Source of the DNA: Roseiarcus sp963798015
GTDB taxonomy: Bacteria > Pseudomonadota > Alphaproteobacteria > Rhizobiales > Beijerinckiaceae
Direction of reading: 5' to 3'
DNA: 64,000 bases
Assembly: GCA_963798015.1 (NCBI GenBank)
Contig: CAWCSA010000013.1
Location: forward strand, 124,001 to 188,000
Below, in pieces: positions 52,846 through 62,471 of this stretch (its first letter is position 1; the number at the start of each line of letters is the position of its first letter). Under the pieces are notes generated by a model, which made no database searches, had not been told where the DNA came from, and worked only from the letters and a program-made list of their open reading frames with translations. A program made the position numbers and the translations under genes.

Positions 52846-54749
52846 ATGAAGCATCAAAAGACGTCAACGTTCGTCGCCGCGCGCAGAAACACGACGCGGC
52901 AGGCCACGTTGACGGGGACCGTGCAGCTCCTATGGCCTTACATCTGGCCGACCGACCGCTCTGATCTGAAGCTGCGCGTATTTCTCGCCGTGGCGCTGAT
53001 GCTGCTGTCGAAGTTGTTCACGATCGCCATTCCCTATTCCTACAAGTGGGCGACCGATGCGCTCGCCAACAAGCTGGCGCTCGATGCGGTGCCGCTGCCG
53101 CACGTCCTGATCGGAGCCGTGGCGCTGACCGCTCTTTATGGGGTCTTGCGCATCCTGATGGCGTTTACCCAGCAGGGGCGCGACGCCCTGTTCGCGGCTG
53201 TCGCCATGAATGCGGTGCGCCGACTGGCGATCGAGGTGTTCGAGCATCTGCACCACCTGTCGTTGCGTTTTCATCTGGAGCGCAAGACTGGCGGACTTAC
53301 CCGCGTTCTTGAGCGCGGGCGCAACGCGATCGAGACCCTCATTCGCACCTCGATGCTGACTGCGATCCCGACGGTGGTCGAGTTCGCAATGATCGTTGCC
53401 GCAATGCTGATCACGTTCGACTGGCGCTATGTGGCCGCGATCAGCGCCACGGTGGTCGCGTATTTGGTCTTCACGACATTGGCCACCAATTGGCGCATTG
53501 GCATCCGGCGCGCGATGAATGAAAGCGACACGGAGGCCAACACCAAGGCGATCGACAGCCTCCTCAATTTCGAGACGGTGAAATATTTTGGCGCCGAGGA
53601 CCGCGAAGCGGCGCGATACGATAAGGCAATGGCGCGGTACGAGCGGATGAGCGTTCGCACCTATGTGTCGCTCGCGGTTCTGAACGCAGGTCAGGCCTTC
53701 ATTTTCACGCTCGGCCTGGTCGTCGTCCTCCTGATGTGCGTCGCCGAAGTCAGAAACGGAACCAAGACCGTTGGCGCCTTCGTACTCGTCAACCTCATCA
53801 TGCTGCAGCTCTATCAGCCGCTTAATTTCATGGGGATGGTTTATCGGGATATCAGGCAGGCGATCATCGACGTCGAGGCAATGTTTGTCATTCTGGCGCA
53901 GAATCCCGAGATCGAGGACATTCCCGGCGCTCAGCCTTTGAAGGTGACCGCCGGGGCGGTCCGGTTCGAGAATGTCGACTTCGCCTATGATCCGGGCAGG
54001 CCCATTTTGCGCGGCGTCTCGTTCGAGGCGCCGGCGGGCCACACGATCGCCATCGTGGGACCGTCGGGCGCCGGTAAATCCACGATATCGCGCCTCCTGT
54101 TCCGATTCTATGAGCCGAATGCAGGGCGCGTATTGATCGATGGACAGAATATCGCCGCTGTCACGCAGAGTTCGCTGCGCGCCGCGATTGGCATGGTGCC
54201 GCAGGACACGGTGCTGTTCAACGATACGATCCACTACAACATCCACTATGGGCGCGACGGCGCCAGCGAGGGCGAGGTCGCCGCCGCCGCCGAGAATGCG
54301 CAGATCGATCGGTTCATTCGCTCGCTGCCGCAGGGCTATGACGCGCCGGTCGGCGAGCGGGGCCTCAAGCTCTCGGGCGGCGAGAAACAGCGGGTCGCCA
54401 TCGCGCGCACGATGGTCAAGGCGCCGCCGATTCTGGTGCTTGACGAAGCGACGTCAGCGCTCGACAGTTTAACCGAACGTGAGATTCAGTCGGCGCTGGA
54501 GCGTGTCTCCCGCGGACGCACGACGATCGTGATCGCCCATCGCCTGTCGACCGTGGTCAACGCCGACGAGATTCTGGTGCTCGACAAGGGCGTCGTCGCC
54601 GAGCGCGGATCCCATCAGGAGCTTCTGGCGCGGGGGGAATCTATTCCGCGATGTGGAGCCGCCAGAGGCAGGTGGACGCCGCGCAGGAATTGTTGCGGCA
54701 AGCGGGCCGTGAGGACGATCTCCACGCCGTCGACGGTTCCGTGGCTTAG
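52846..54749 (+). CDS. ABC transporter, Atm1/HMT-like exporter, C-terminal frameshift
   Basis: A half-transporter of the Atm1 type (mitochondrial-type export of glutathione-linked persulfide or metal conjugates). A membrane domain of six helices (about residues 45-330) precedes the ATPase: Walker A VGPSGAGKST, signature LSGGEKQRVAIARTM, Walker B ILVLDEATSALD. Near the end a G tract of six (54632-54637) appears one base short. With seven, the frame would read ARGGIYSAMWSRQRQVDAAQ and end at TAG 54747-54749, giving 634 residues. As printed, the frame instead runs on into psd, making an apparent 889-residue fusion. I regard this as one deleted base, probably a homopolymer error. Confidence 0.88.
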
Positions 54750-54816
54750 CCCGCGTCGTGACATCGGAAGCGATTGGCGCCATGAGTGCGCGCGGTTTGT
54801 CCTCGAGCGCGGGTCA

Positions 54817-55515
54817 ATGAGCATCGTCAAATCGCTGCGCGGCCAGCTCGCGCCGATCCACCCTGAAGGCTATATGTTCGTCATCGGCTTCGCCGTTGCG
54901 ACGCTGATCCTGTGGTGGCTATGGTCGCCGCTCGGCTGGCTCGCTCTCGTCATCACGCTTTGGTGTGCGTATTTCTTTCGCGATCCCGCGCGTGTCACGC
55001 CGGTTCGGAGCGACCTGGTCATTGCGCCCGCTGACGGCGTGGTCAGTTTCGCCGGCTTCGCCGCGCCTCCGCCCGAGCTTGGCCTCGGCATGGCGCCGTT
55101 GCAGCGGGTCTCGATCTTCATGTCGGTTTTCGATTGCCACGTGAATCGCGCTCCGGTCCAAGGCCGCGTGGCTCAGATCGTTTATCATCCCGGGCTGTTC
55201 CTCAGCGCCGATCTCGACAAGGCGAGCGAGAACAACGAGCGCAACAGCCTCGTCATCGACACGCCGTCGGGACGATTTGGCGTGGTGCAGATTGCAGGCC
55301 TGATCGCTCGGCGGATCGTGTGTTTCACGCATAAAGGCGCGCTGGTCGGCGCGGGCGAACGAATCGGGCTGATCCGCTTCGGCTCCCGCGTTGACGTTTA
55401 CCTGCCGCCGGGCGCGCACATCGTGGTGGGGGTCAGTTCGCGCGCCGTCGCTGGCGAGACGGTGATTGCGCAGGTTGCGGGCGAGGTCGAGCCGCCGCCC
55501 TTTCAGCGGAGTTGA
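54817..55515 (+). CDS. psd: Phosphatidylserine decarboxylase proenzyme
   Basis: Psd converts phosphatidylserine to phosphatidylethanolamine and self-cleaves to form its pyruvoyl group. The ATG at 54817 gives 232 residues, the size of the short alphaproteobacterial type. Two hydrophobic segments at the start (FVIGFAVATLILWWLWSPLG) anchor it. FMSVFDCHVNRAPVQGRVAQ and the autocleavage site in RFGSRVDVYLPPG are present. The frame is open upstream only because the exporter gene runs into it. It is followed 3 bp later by pssA, so the two enzymes of PE synthesis form one operon. Confidence 0.95.
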   Translation: MSIVKSLRGQLAPIHPEGYMFVIGFAVATLILWWLWSPLGWLALVITLWCAYFFRDPARVTPVRSDLVIAPADGVVSFAGFAAPPPELGLGMAPLQRVSIFMSVFDCHVNRAPVQGRVAQIVYHPGLFLSADLDKASENNERNSLVIDTPSGRFGVVQIAGLIARRIVCFTHKGALVGAGERIGLIRFGSRVDVYLPPGAHIVVGVSSRAVAGETVIAQVAGEVEPPPFQRS

Positions 55516-55518
55516 GGC

Positions 55519-56319
55519 ATGAACGAAATCGGCCCCCCGCCCCGGGCGCCGATCGCTGATTCCGCGTCGCCGCGTCGCGGTCTCCGGGCCGTGCCTCTCA
55601 GGCTCTTGATCCCCAACCTCATCACACTGTTCGCGCTCGGCCTCGGCTTGACGGCGATCCGCCTGGCGATGGAGGGCTCGATCGACTGGGCGGTCAGCGC
55701 GGTCGCCGGCGCGGCGGTGCTCGACGGCCTCGACGGGCGAATCGCACGCGCCTTGAAGGGAACCTCGAGGTTTGGCGCCGAACTCGATTCGCTCGCCGAC
55801 TTCGTCGACTTTGGCGTCGCGCCGGCGCTGGTGCTGTATGTCGCCAACCTGCACGCGGCCAAAAACTTCGGTTGGGTCGCGGCGCTCTTGTTCGCCATGG
55901 CCTGCGCTCTGCGTCTCGCACGCTTCAACGTCATGGTCGACGAAGATCAGCCTGCATGGCGAAAGAACTTCTTCCTTGGGATGCCGGCGCCCGCGGGCGC
56001 GATTGTCGGCCTCCTGCCGATCTACCTTCATTACGCGTTTGATCTCGGCCAACCAACGCCGCAGTCCGCCGTGATCGAAAGCCTCTATGTGCTGGCGGTG
56101 GCTCTGCTGATGGCGAGCCGGGTGCCGCACTTCTCCGGCAAGACGATCGGCCGCGTGCCACGCGAATATGTCTCGGTGGTGCTGGTCGGCGTCGCCGCAG
56201 CGCTCCTCATCCTGTTCAACTTTCCCATGCAGGCGCTGGTCGCCGTCACGCTCGTCTATCTCGCCTCGATCCCGGTCGCGGTCAGACGTTATCGCGCGCT
56301 TGAGCGCGCGGCGCATTAG
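55519..56319 (+). CDS. pssA: CDP-diacylglycerol-serine O-phosphatidyltransferase
   Basis: PssA makes phosphatidylserine from CDP-diacylglycerol and serine. The 266-residue membrane protein carries the complete CDP-alcohol signature (DGLDGRIARALKGTSRFGAE then LDSLADFVDFG). It also has the type II N-terminal LLIPNLITLFALGLGLTAIR and further membrane segments to about residue 250. The ATG at 55519 follows the psd stop directly. It acts before Psd in the pathway although it is encoded after it. Confidence 0.96.
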   Translation: MNEIGPPPRAPIADSASPRRGLRAVPLRLLIPNLITLFALGLGLTAIRLAMEGSIDWAVSAVAGAAVLDGLDGRIARALKGTSRFGAELDSLADFVDFGVAPALVLYVANLHAAKNFGWVAALLFAMACALRLARFNVMVDEDQPAWRKNFFLGMPAPAGAIVGLLPIYLHYAFDLGQPTPQSAVIESLYVLAVALLMASRVPHFSGKTIGRVPREYVSVVLVGVAAALLILFNFPMQALVAVTLVYLASIPVAVRRYRALERAAH

Positions 56320-56389
56320 CGGCTAGGTTGCATCCATTAATCCGAGCCTCTTGCGCTCAAACGCGGGTCAGGCATCATAGGCTGGGGTT

Positions 56390-56408
56390 GGCGCGGCTCA
56401 GCCGCGCC
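56390..56408. other. GC-rich perfect palindrome between pssA and the efflux genes
   Basis: GGCGCGGCTCAGCCGCGCC forms an 8-bp stem with a 3-nt loop. It lies 60 bp before the efflux adaptor gene and 70 bp after pssA. Without a T-run it is a weak terminator candidate; it could equally be part of a repressor site for the efflux pair. Confidence 0.4.
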
Positions 56409-56467
56409 GTGCTATCGGGTTCCGCCCGCGGCTATTGTTTTGTTTGCTTCCGAGGATCGGCGCTCGC

Positions 56468-57745
56468 ATGGTGACGCAAAAGCCTTGTTCCTCGACGAAA
56501 GCGCGCGGGCGCGTCTTTCGCGCAGCAGTCATCGTCGCCGCCGTGGTCGCGCTCGCGGCCTGCAACGGTTCGAAGAACGCCTACGCGCCCCCGCCGCCGC
56601 CAAAGGTGGCGGTCGCGCAGCCGTTGCAGAAGCCGGTGACACTTTATCTCAACCTGACCGGTAACACTTCGCCCTTCAATTCGGTTGATCTGGTCGCCCG
56701 CGTGCAGGGTTTCCTCACGGACATCGATTATACCGACGGCGCCGCGGTCAAGGCAGGCGACAAGCTATTTGGCATCGAGCGCGACCAATATCAGGCTCAA
56801 CTTGACCAGGCGAACGCGACTCTTGCGTCCAATCAGGCGACGCTCGCTTTCAACCGGGCCGAATACCAGCGTCAGGCAACGCTGGGAAAGCAGGATTTCG
56901 CCAGCCAGGCCACGGTGCAGGAATGGAAGTCGAAAGAGGATGAAGCAGCCGCGCAAGTGCTCAACGCTAAAGCCGCCATCGAGACAGCCCAAATCAACTT
57001 GAACTATACAACGGTAATTGCGCCTTTCGACGGCGTCGTCACCCGGCACCTTGTCGATCTCGGTGCGCTCGTCGGCGTCGGGTCTCCGACCAAGCTCTCA
57101 ACGATCATCCAGCTCGACCCGCTCTACGTCTATTTCACCATAAGCGAGCCACAAATTCTTCGAATCAAAGTGAACAACGCCAAGGCCGGTATAGAGTTTC
57201 GGACGACGGATCTCTCCAAGATCCCGGTCGAGATCGGCCTGCAAGGCGAAGAAGGCTTTCCGCACTTAGGTCATATGGACTACGCTGCGCCCCAGGTCGA
57301 CGCCTCGACCGGCACGCTCGAAGTCCGCGCGATTTTCGATAACAAGGCCCGCGGGCTGCTGCCCGGTCTGTTCGTCCGGGTCCGGACGCCGGTCGAGAAG
57401 CTGGACAGGGCGATTCTCGTGCCCGATGTCGCGCTCGGCACGAGCCAGGAGGGCCGGTATCTGCTGGTTGTCGGGCAGGACAATGTCGTTCAGCGCAAAA
57501 TCGTCAAGACGGGCGACCGCGAGGGTGCTTACCGGATCATCGAGTCCGGGATCGATCCCGGCGACTGGGTGGTGACGGAAGGCGTCCAGCGCGCAATCCC
57601 GGGAGCCAAAGTCACCCCCCAGCAGACGAAGCTGAGCGCGGCCGCTGCCGATCAAGATAGCACGCCGGCCGCGGCGCCCGAACCAGCCAAGCCCGCCGCC
57701 GCATCCGAACCGGCGAAGCCGGCCGCGACGGATTCGGCGAAGTGA
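56468..57745 (+). CDS. RND efflux periplasmic adaptor (MFP) lipoprotein
   Basis: A 425-residue membrane-fusion protein linking an RND pump to an outer-membrane channel. The ATG at 56468 starts a lipoprotein signal ending LAAC (Cys32). The lipoyl halves (DLVARVQGFLTDIDYTDGAA and LNYTTVIAPFDGVVTRHLVD) flank an alpha-helical hairpin of about residues 120-185. A beta-barrel and membrane-proximal domain follow. The tail is low-complexity Ala/Pro/Lys (PAAAPEPAKPAAASEPAKPA). It is 19 bp before the RND permease gene. Confidence 0.94.
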   Translation: MVTQKPCSSTKARGRVFRAAVIVAAVVALAACNGSKNAYAPPPPPKVAVAQPLQKPVTLYLNLTGNTSPFNSVDLVARVQGFLTDIDYTDGAAVKAGDKLFGIERDQYQAQLDQANATLASNQATLAFNRAEYQRQATLGKQDFASQATVQEWKSKEDEAAAQVLNAKAAIETAQINLNYTTVIAPFDGVVTRHLVDLGALVGVGSPTKLSTIIQLDPLYVYFTISEPQILRIKVNNAKAGIEFRTTDLSKIPVEIGLQGEEGFPHLGHMDYAAPQVDASTGTLEVRAIFDNKARGLLPGLFVRVRTPVEKLDRAILVPDVALGTSQEGRYLLVVGQDNVVQRKIVKTGDREGAYRIIESGIDPGDWVVTEGVQRAIPGAKVTPQQTKLSAAAADQDSTPAAAPEPAKPAAASEPAKPAATDSAK

Positions 57746-57764
57746 CGGCGCGGAAGAAACGCCC

Positions 57765-60700
57765 ATGATCTCCCGCTTCTTTATTGACCGGCCAGTTCTT
57801 GCCAACGTTCTGGCGCTGTTCTTCGTCGTTATCGGGCTTGTCTCGCTCGTCAACCTGCCGACCTCGCAATATCCGAACGTCGTCCCGCCAACGGTGCAGG
57901 TGACGACGCGCTATCCGGGCGCCAGCGCCTCTACGCTCGTCAACACCGTCGGCCTGCCGATCGAGCAGAACGTCAACGGCGTTGAGAACATGCTCTACAT
58001 GCAGTCGACGAGCGCGAGCGACGGCACCTATAATCTCACCGTCACTTTCGCCATCGGCACGAGCGCCGACGAGGATGAGATCTTGGTGCAGAACCGGGTC
58101 TCGGCCGCGCTTTCGTCTTTGCCCGTTGAAGTGCAAGTTCAGGGCGTCACGACGAAGAAGCAATCGACGTCGATTCTCGAATTCGTCGGGCTTGTGTCCC
58201 CCGACAGCCGCTTCGACAGCCTGTTCCTGTCGAACTACGCCGTCATCAATGTCGTCAACGAACTCGAGCGCCTCAACGGGGTGGGCGACGTATCGGTGCT
58301 CGGCGCCGGCCAATACGCCATGCGAGTTTGGCTGGACCCGAACCTCATGCAGGCGCGTGGGCTAACGCCGCAGGACATCACCTCCGTTATCCAGCAGCAG
58401 AGCCAGGAAGTCGCAGCCGGCCAGATTGGCGCGCCGCCGGCGGTAAAGGGTCAAAACTTCCAGTACACGTTGAACCTCAACGGACGAATTAACGACGCGC
58501 CCGATTTCGAGAACCTTATCGTCAAGGTCGAGCCCGGCGCTGGAGGTCGGATCACGCGGATCCGCGACGTCGGGCATGTCGACCTCGGCGCCCAGACCTA
58601 CAGTGAAGCGTTCGATCTTGATGGCAAACCGGCGGCCGGCATCGCCATCTCTCTTCTTCCGGACGCCAACGCGGTCGCCGTCTCAAAGGCGGTGTCCGAC
58701 AAGATGGAGGAGCTCAAGAAAAGCTTCCCTGATGGTCTCCAATATGTCGTGCCCTACGACACGACGAAATTCGTCAAGGCCGCGATCAGCGAGGTGTGGC
58801 GTACGCTGATCGAGGCGGGCATCCTCGTGCTGATCGTCATCCTCGTCTTCCTGCAGGACTGGCGCGCGATGCTGGTGCCCGCCACAACCGTGCCGGTGAC
58901 GATCATCGGCGCGTTCGCGGCGATGGCGGCGCTCGGGTTCTCGATCAATCTGCCGACGCTGTTCGCCATCATCCTGGTCATCGGCATCGTGGTCGACGAC
59001 GCAATTGTCATCGTCGAGGGCGTCTCGCGCCACGTCGAGGAGGGCATGCCCGGACGCGAGGCGGCAATCAAAGCTATGGAGGAGCTGACCGGCCCGGTCA
59101 TCGGCATCACGTTGGTCCTGATGTCCGTGTTCCTCCCCGCAGCCTTCCTGCCGGGCCTGACAGGACAGCTCTTCCGCCAGTTCGCACTGGTGATCGCCGC
59201 CACCGCCCTCATCAGCGCAGTCAACGCAATGACGCTCAAACCGACCCAGTCGGCTCTGTGGCTGCGGCCGCCGAAGCCGCCCGCGCAACGGAATTTTTTC
59301 TACCGCGGCTTCAACTGGATCTATGACAGGGCGGAGCACGGCTACGTTCGTCTGATGAGCGTCATGACGAACCACGCCCTGCTGATGGTCGGTGTGGCGC
59401 TGGCTCTTGTCGCATTCGCTGTCTGGTCGCTCACCCGGGTGCCGACCGGATTCCTTCCGACCGAGGATCAGGGCTACATGATCGTCGTGACGCAATTGCC
59501 TGACGGAGCCTCGAAGGAACGCACGGACGCGGTCCTGGAGAAGATCCAGAAACTCGTCCAACCGATTCCTGGCGTCGAGCATGTCGTGACCGTCAGCGGC
59601 ATCTCGATTCTCGACAATCGCGCCAGCCTCGCCAACGCCGGTGTCGCCTTCGTCGTTATGAAGGAATGGGATGCGCGGCTCAAGGAACCGGGCCAGGATC
59701 AGGAATCGATCCAGCGGAAGATCAACGGCGCGCTGCAATCGATCCCCGAAGCGTTTTCTTTCGCGGTGCTGCCGCCGCCGATCCAGGGCGTCGGCAACGT
59801 GGGCGGCTTCACGATGCAGGTCGAAATCCGCAACGGCGATTTCGACTACGATCTTCTGCAAAGCCTCGCCAATACCGTTGTCGCGGACGGCAATGCGCAA
59901 TCCGGCCTCTCGCGGCTGGCGACCACCTTCCGCGCTGGAGCGCCGCAATACTCGGTGGTCGTCGACAGGACGAAGGCGGAGGCTCTCGGAATCACCGTCG
60001 GCCAGGTGTTCTCCGCGCTGTCCGGCTATGTCGGCTCGAACTACGTGACGCAGTTCAACAAGTTCGGCCATGTTTTCCAGGTCTACACTCAGGCGGATGC
60101 AAACAAGCGCGCCACGATCGATGACATCCGCAATCTCAAGGTCAGAGCCGGCAATGGAACCATGACGCCGATCGGCACAGCGATCGAGGTTACCCCGGTA
60201 ACTGGGCCACCGTTGATCAGCCTTTACAACCTTTACCCGACCGCAACCGTCGTCGGTTCGCCTGCGCCCGGCTTCAGTTCCGGCCAGGCGCTCGACCTCA
60301 TGGAACAGGTCGGCGCTCAGGCGCTCCCGATAGGGACCGGCTTCGACTGGACCGCAATGTCCTACCAGGAGAAGACAGTCGGCAACCAGATCTATTACGT
60401 TTTTGGCTTCGCCATCCTGATGGTCTATCTCGTTCTGGCCGGACAATACGAGAGTTGGATCCTGCCATTTGCGGTACTCCTTGCGGTGCCGCTGGCGCTG
60501 CTCGGAACCGTCGCCGGCCTCAATATCGCAGGCACGGACAACAACCTTTACACCCAGATTGGGATCATTCTGCTCATTGCGCTTGGCAGCAAAAACGGCA
60601 TCCTCATTGTCGAATATGCGCGCCAGCAGCGCGAGGCGGGCAAGTCGATCCTCGACGCGGCGGTCGAGGCGGCGCGGCTGCGGTTCCGCCCGATCGTCAT

Positions 60701-60950
60701 GACCTCGTTCGCCTTCATCCTCGGGGTGCTTCCGCTCGTTCTGGCGACCGGCGCCGGCGCGGCGGCGCGACATTCGCTCGGCATCCCCGTGTTCAGCGGC
60801 ATGATCGCCTCGACCTGCCTGGTGGTGGTGTTCGTTCCCTCGTTCTATGTGGTCCTGCAGTCGCTCGAGGAGCGCAGAAAACGCAAGCCCGCGCCGCAGG
60901 CTGCGCCGCCTCCTCAACCGGATGGCGCCGCTCCCTCGTCGGCAGTCTGA
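57765..60950 (+). CDS. RND multidrug efflux permease (HAE1 family)
   Basis: A 1061-residue proton-driven inner-membrane pump of the AcrB/MexB group. The N-terminus MISRFFIDRPVLANVLALFF, the periplasmic porter block QYPNVVPPTVQVTTRYPGAS, and the TM4 proton-relay aspartates in IVVDDAIVIVEGVSRHVEEG are present. A second repeat begins near residue 530 (RVPTGFLPTEDQGYMIVVTQ) and TM10-11 contain GSKNGILIVEYARQ. Its length and motifs are complete. It forms an operon with the adaptor; no TolC-like gene or local regulator is adjacent, so the outer-membrane partner and drug range are unknown. Confidence 0.95.
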   Translation: MISRFFIDRPVLANVLALFFVVIGLVSLVNLPTSQYPNVVPPTVQVTTRYPGASASTLVNTVGLPIEQNVNGVENMLYMQSTSASDGTYNLTVTFAIGTSADEDEILVQNRVSAALSSLPVEVQVQGVTTKKQSTSILEFVGLVSPDSRFDSLFLSNYAVINVVNELERLNGVGDVSVLGAGQYAMRVWLDPNLMQARGLTPQDITSVIQQQSQEVAAGQIGAPPAVKGQNFQYTLNLNGRINDAPDFENLIVKVEPGAGGRITRIRDVGHVDLGAQTYSEAFDLDGKPAAGIAISLLPDANAVAVSKAVSDKMEELKKSFPDGLQYVVPYDTTKFVKAAISEVWRTLIEAGILVLIVILVFLQDWRAMLVPATTVPVTIIGAFAAMAALGFSINLPTLFAIILVIGIVVDDAIVIVEGVSRHVEEGMPGREAAIKAMEELTGPVIGITLVLMSVFLPAAFLPGLTGQLFRQFALVIAATALISAVNAMTLKPTQSALWLRPPKPPAQRNFFYRGFNWIYDRAEHGYVRLMSVMTNHALLMVGVALALVAFAVWSLTRVPTGFLPTEDQGYMIVVTQLPDGASKERTDAVLEKIQKLVQPIPGVEHVVTVSGISILDNRASLANAGVAFVVMKEWDARLKEPGQDQESIQRKINGALQSIPEAFSFAVLPPPIQGVGNVGGFTMQVEIRNGDFDYDLLQSLANTVVADGNAQSGLSRLATTFRAGAPQYSVVVDRTKAEALGITVGQVFSALSGYVGSNYVTQFNKFGHVFQVYTQADANKRATIDDIRNLKVRAGNGTMTPIGTAIEVTPVTGPPLISLYNLYPTATVVGSPAPGFSSGQALDLMEQVGAQALPIGTGFDWTAMSYQEKTVGNQIYYVFGFAILMVYLVLAGQYESWILPFAVLLAVPLALLGTVAGLNIAGTDNNLYTQIGIILLIALGSKNGILIVEYARQQREAGKSILDAAVEAARLRFRPIVMTSFAFILGVLPLVLATGAGAAARHSLGIPVFSGMIASTCLVVVFVPSFYVVLQSLEERRKRKPAPQAAPPPQPDGAAPSSAV

Positions 60951-61027
60951 CGGCCACCATTCCTAAAGCGTCGCTCGCGACGTCTTATACAATCGCGGCT
61001 CTTCGGGCCGCATCGGGAGGAGTTGCT

Positions 61028-62071
61028 ATGCGCTTTCGAATCGTTTGCTCGGCAATAGTGATGTGTTCGGCTTTGTCCGGCGGCGCTTTTGCAGAATCAC
61101 CGCGCCTGACGATGACCGAAGCGATGATCCCGTCGTCCGATCCTGGCATCAAACTCTACGTGCGCAACAAGCACGCGGAGGGTATGAATTCCTTTTCGCC
61201 TGACAAGACGCTGCTGTTCATTCATGGCGCGACTTATCCAGCCGAAACGAGCTTCGACCTGCCGATCGACGGCGTCTCGATGATGGACCTGTTCGCTCAG
61301 AGCGGTTTTGACGTCTATCTGGTCGACGTCCGATCGTACGGACGGTCCACCCGTCCACCTGAGATGGATCAGCCGCCTGAGGCCAACAAGCCGATCGCGA
61401 CTTCGGAAGAGGCGGGCGCGGATCTGGGCGCGGCGGTCGATTACGTCCTGGCTCAGCATGGCGTCCCAAAACTCGACCTCATGGGTTGGTCGTGGGGAAC
61501 GTCGATCGCCGGCGCCTATACGGCGCAGCATGATGACAAGATCAATCGACTGGTCCTCTACGCGCCGGCCTGGGTCGTGGAGCCTCCGGTCGAGCCGTCG
61601 ACGAAGACGATCCCCGCATATCGTCTGGTGGCGAAGGAGTCCGCGAAAGCGCGCTGGCTCCGGGGCGTTCCCGAGGACAAACAGGCATCGCTGATTCCTC
61701 CGGGCGTCTTCGACCACTGGTGGGACGCGACGCTCGCGACCGACCCCGTTGGCAGCAAAATGGACCCACCCAGGCTTCGCGCGGCCAGCGGCGTTACGGC
61801 TGAATTCACCAATTTTTGGGACGCAGGGAAGCCGTACTACGATCCGGGCCAGATCACCGTCCCGACCCTCCTCATTCACGCGGAATGGGATGCCGACCTT
61901 CCGACCTATATGACGAACGCCTATTTCGCCAAGCTGACCGGGGCGCCCTACAAGCGTTTTGTTCAACTCGGCGAGGGCACGCATACCGTCATGCTGGAGA
62001 AGAACCGCATGCAGTTCTTCCACGAGATTCTCGGATTTCTGGACGAATCGGACCCAATGGCCCTGAAGTAG
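61028..62071 (+). CDS. Exported alpha/beta-hydrolase
   Basis: A 347-residue hydrolase with a Sec signal peptide (MRFRIVCSAIVMCSALSGGA, cleavage near AFA-ES). The ATG at 61028 has GGGAGG upstream; the frame is open far upstream only as a shadow of the RND gene. The fold is marked by the oxyanion loop LLFIHGATYP and the nucleophile elbow GWSWGTS (S155). The acid likely lies in LIHAEWDADLP and the His in GEGTHTVML near the C-terminus. The substrate is unknown. It follows the RND operon by 77 bp and may or may not share its transcript. Confidence 0.9.
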   Translation: MRFRIVCSAIVMCSALSGGAFAESPRLTMTEAMIPSSDPGIKLYVRNKHAEGMNSFSPDKTLLFIHGATYPAETSFDLPIDGVSMMDLFAQSGFDVYLVDVRSYGRSTRPPEMDQPPEANKPIATSEEAGADLGAAVDYVLAQHGVPKLDLMGWSWGTSIAGAYTAQHDDKINRLVLYAPAWVVEPPVEPSTKTIPAYRLVAKESAKARWLRGVPEDKQASLIPPGVFDHWWDATLATDPVGSKMDPPRLRAASGVTAEFTNFWDAGKPYYDPGQITVPTLLIHAEWDADLPTYMTNAYFAKLTGAPYKRFVQLGEGTHTVMLEKNRMQFFHEILGFLDESDPMALK

Positions 62072-62252
62072 CTCGGTCTGACGGGCGCGCCCGACAAACT
62101 AAGCCAGAGACGCGCCGCGTTTGACTGAATTCAAAGGTATTCGATCTAACAGCCTCGCGATGGTATGACAGTCTGCCGCTGACGTGCTAGGGGCCGTCAG
62201 CGCCGCCGTCTCCGCTCGCCTTTGGCGGCGCGCCGACGCAACAAGGAGCCTT

Positions 62253-62471
62253 ATGTCGAAAGAAGAATTGCTTGAGTTCCCCGGATTCGTCGTCGAATTG
62301 CTGCCCAACGCAACCTTTCGCGTCAAACTTGAGAACGACCACGAAATCATTGCTCACACCGCGGGCAAGATGCGTAAGAACCGCATTCGCGTGCTGGCCG
62401 GCGATAAGGTGCTCGTGGAGATGACGCCCTACGATCTGACCAAAGGGCGCATTACCTACCGCTTCAAATGA
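62253..62471 (+). CDS. infA: Translation initiation factor IF-1
   Basis: IF-1 is a 72-residue OB-fold protein that binds the 30S A site. The ATG at 62253 has AAGGAG upstream. The family sequence is complete: MSKEELLEFPGFVVELLPNA, TFRVKLENDHEIIAHTAGKM, then RKNRIRVLAGDKVLVEMTPY to the YRFK end. The frame extends upstream to 62184 without support. Its stop overlaps the maf start (ATGA at 62468). Confidence 0.97.
   Translation: MSKEELLEFPGFVVELLPNATFRVKLENDHEIIAHTAGKMRKNRIRVLAGDKVLVEMTPYDLTKGRITYRFK

Noticed and set aside
52579..52857. 92-codon ORF opposite the start of the Atm1-like exporter
   Set aside because: It overlaps the exporter start codon and shows no protein-like features; the region is better read as regulatory DNA.
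52846..55515. A single 889-codon frame that looks like an ABC exporter-phosphatidylserine decarboxylase fusion
   Set aside because: The join is composed of out-of-frame sequence, and one extra G in a G tract restores two normal proteins, so it is reported as two genes.
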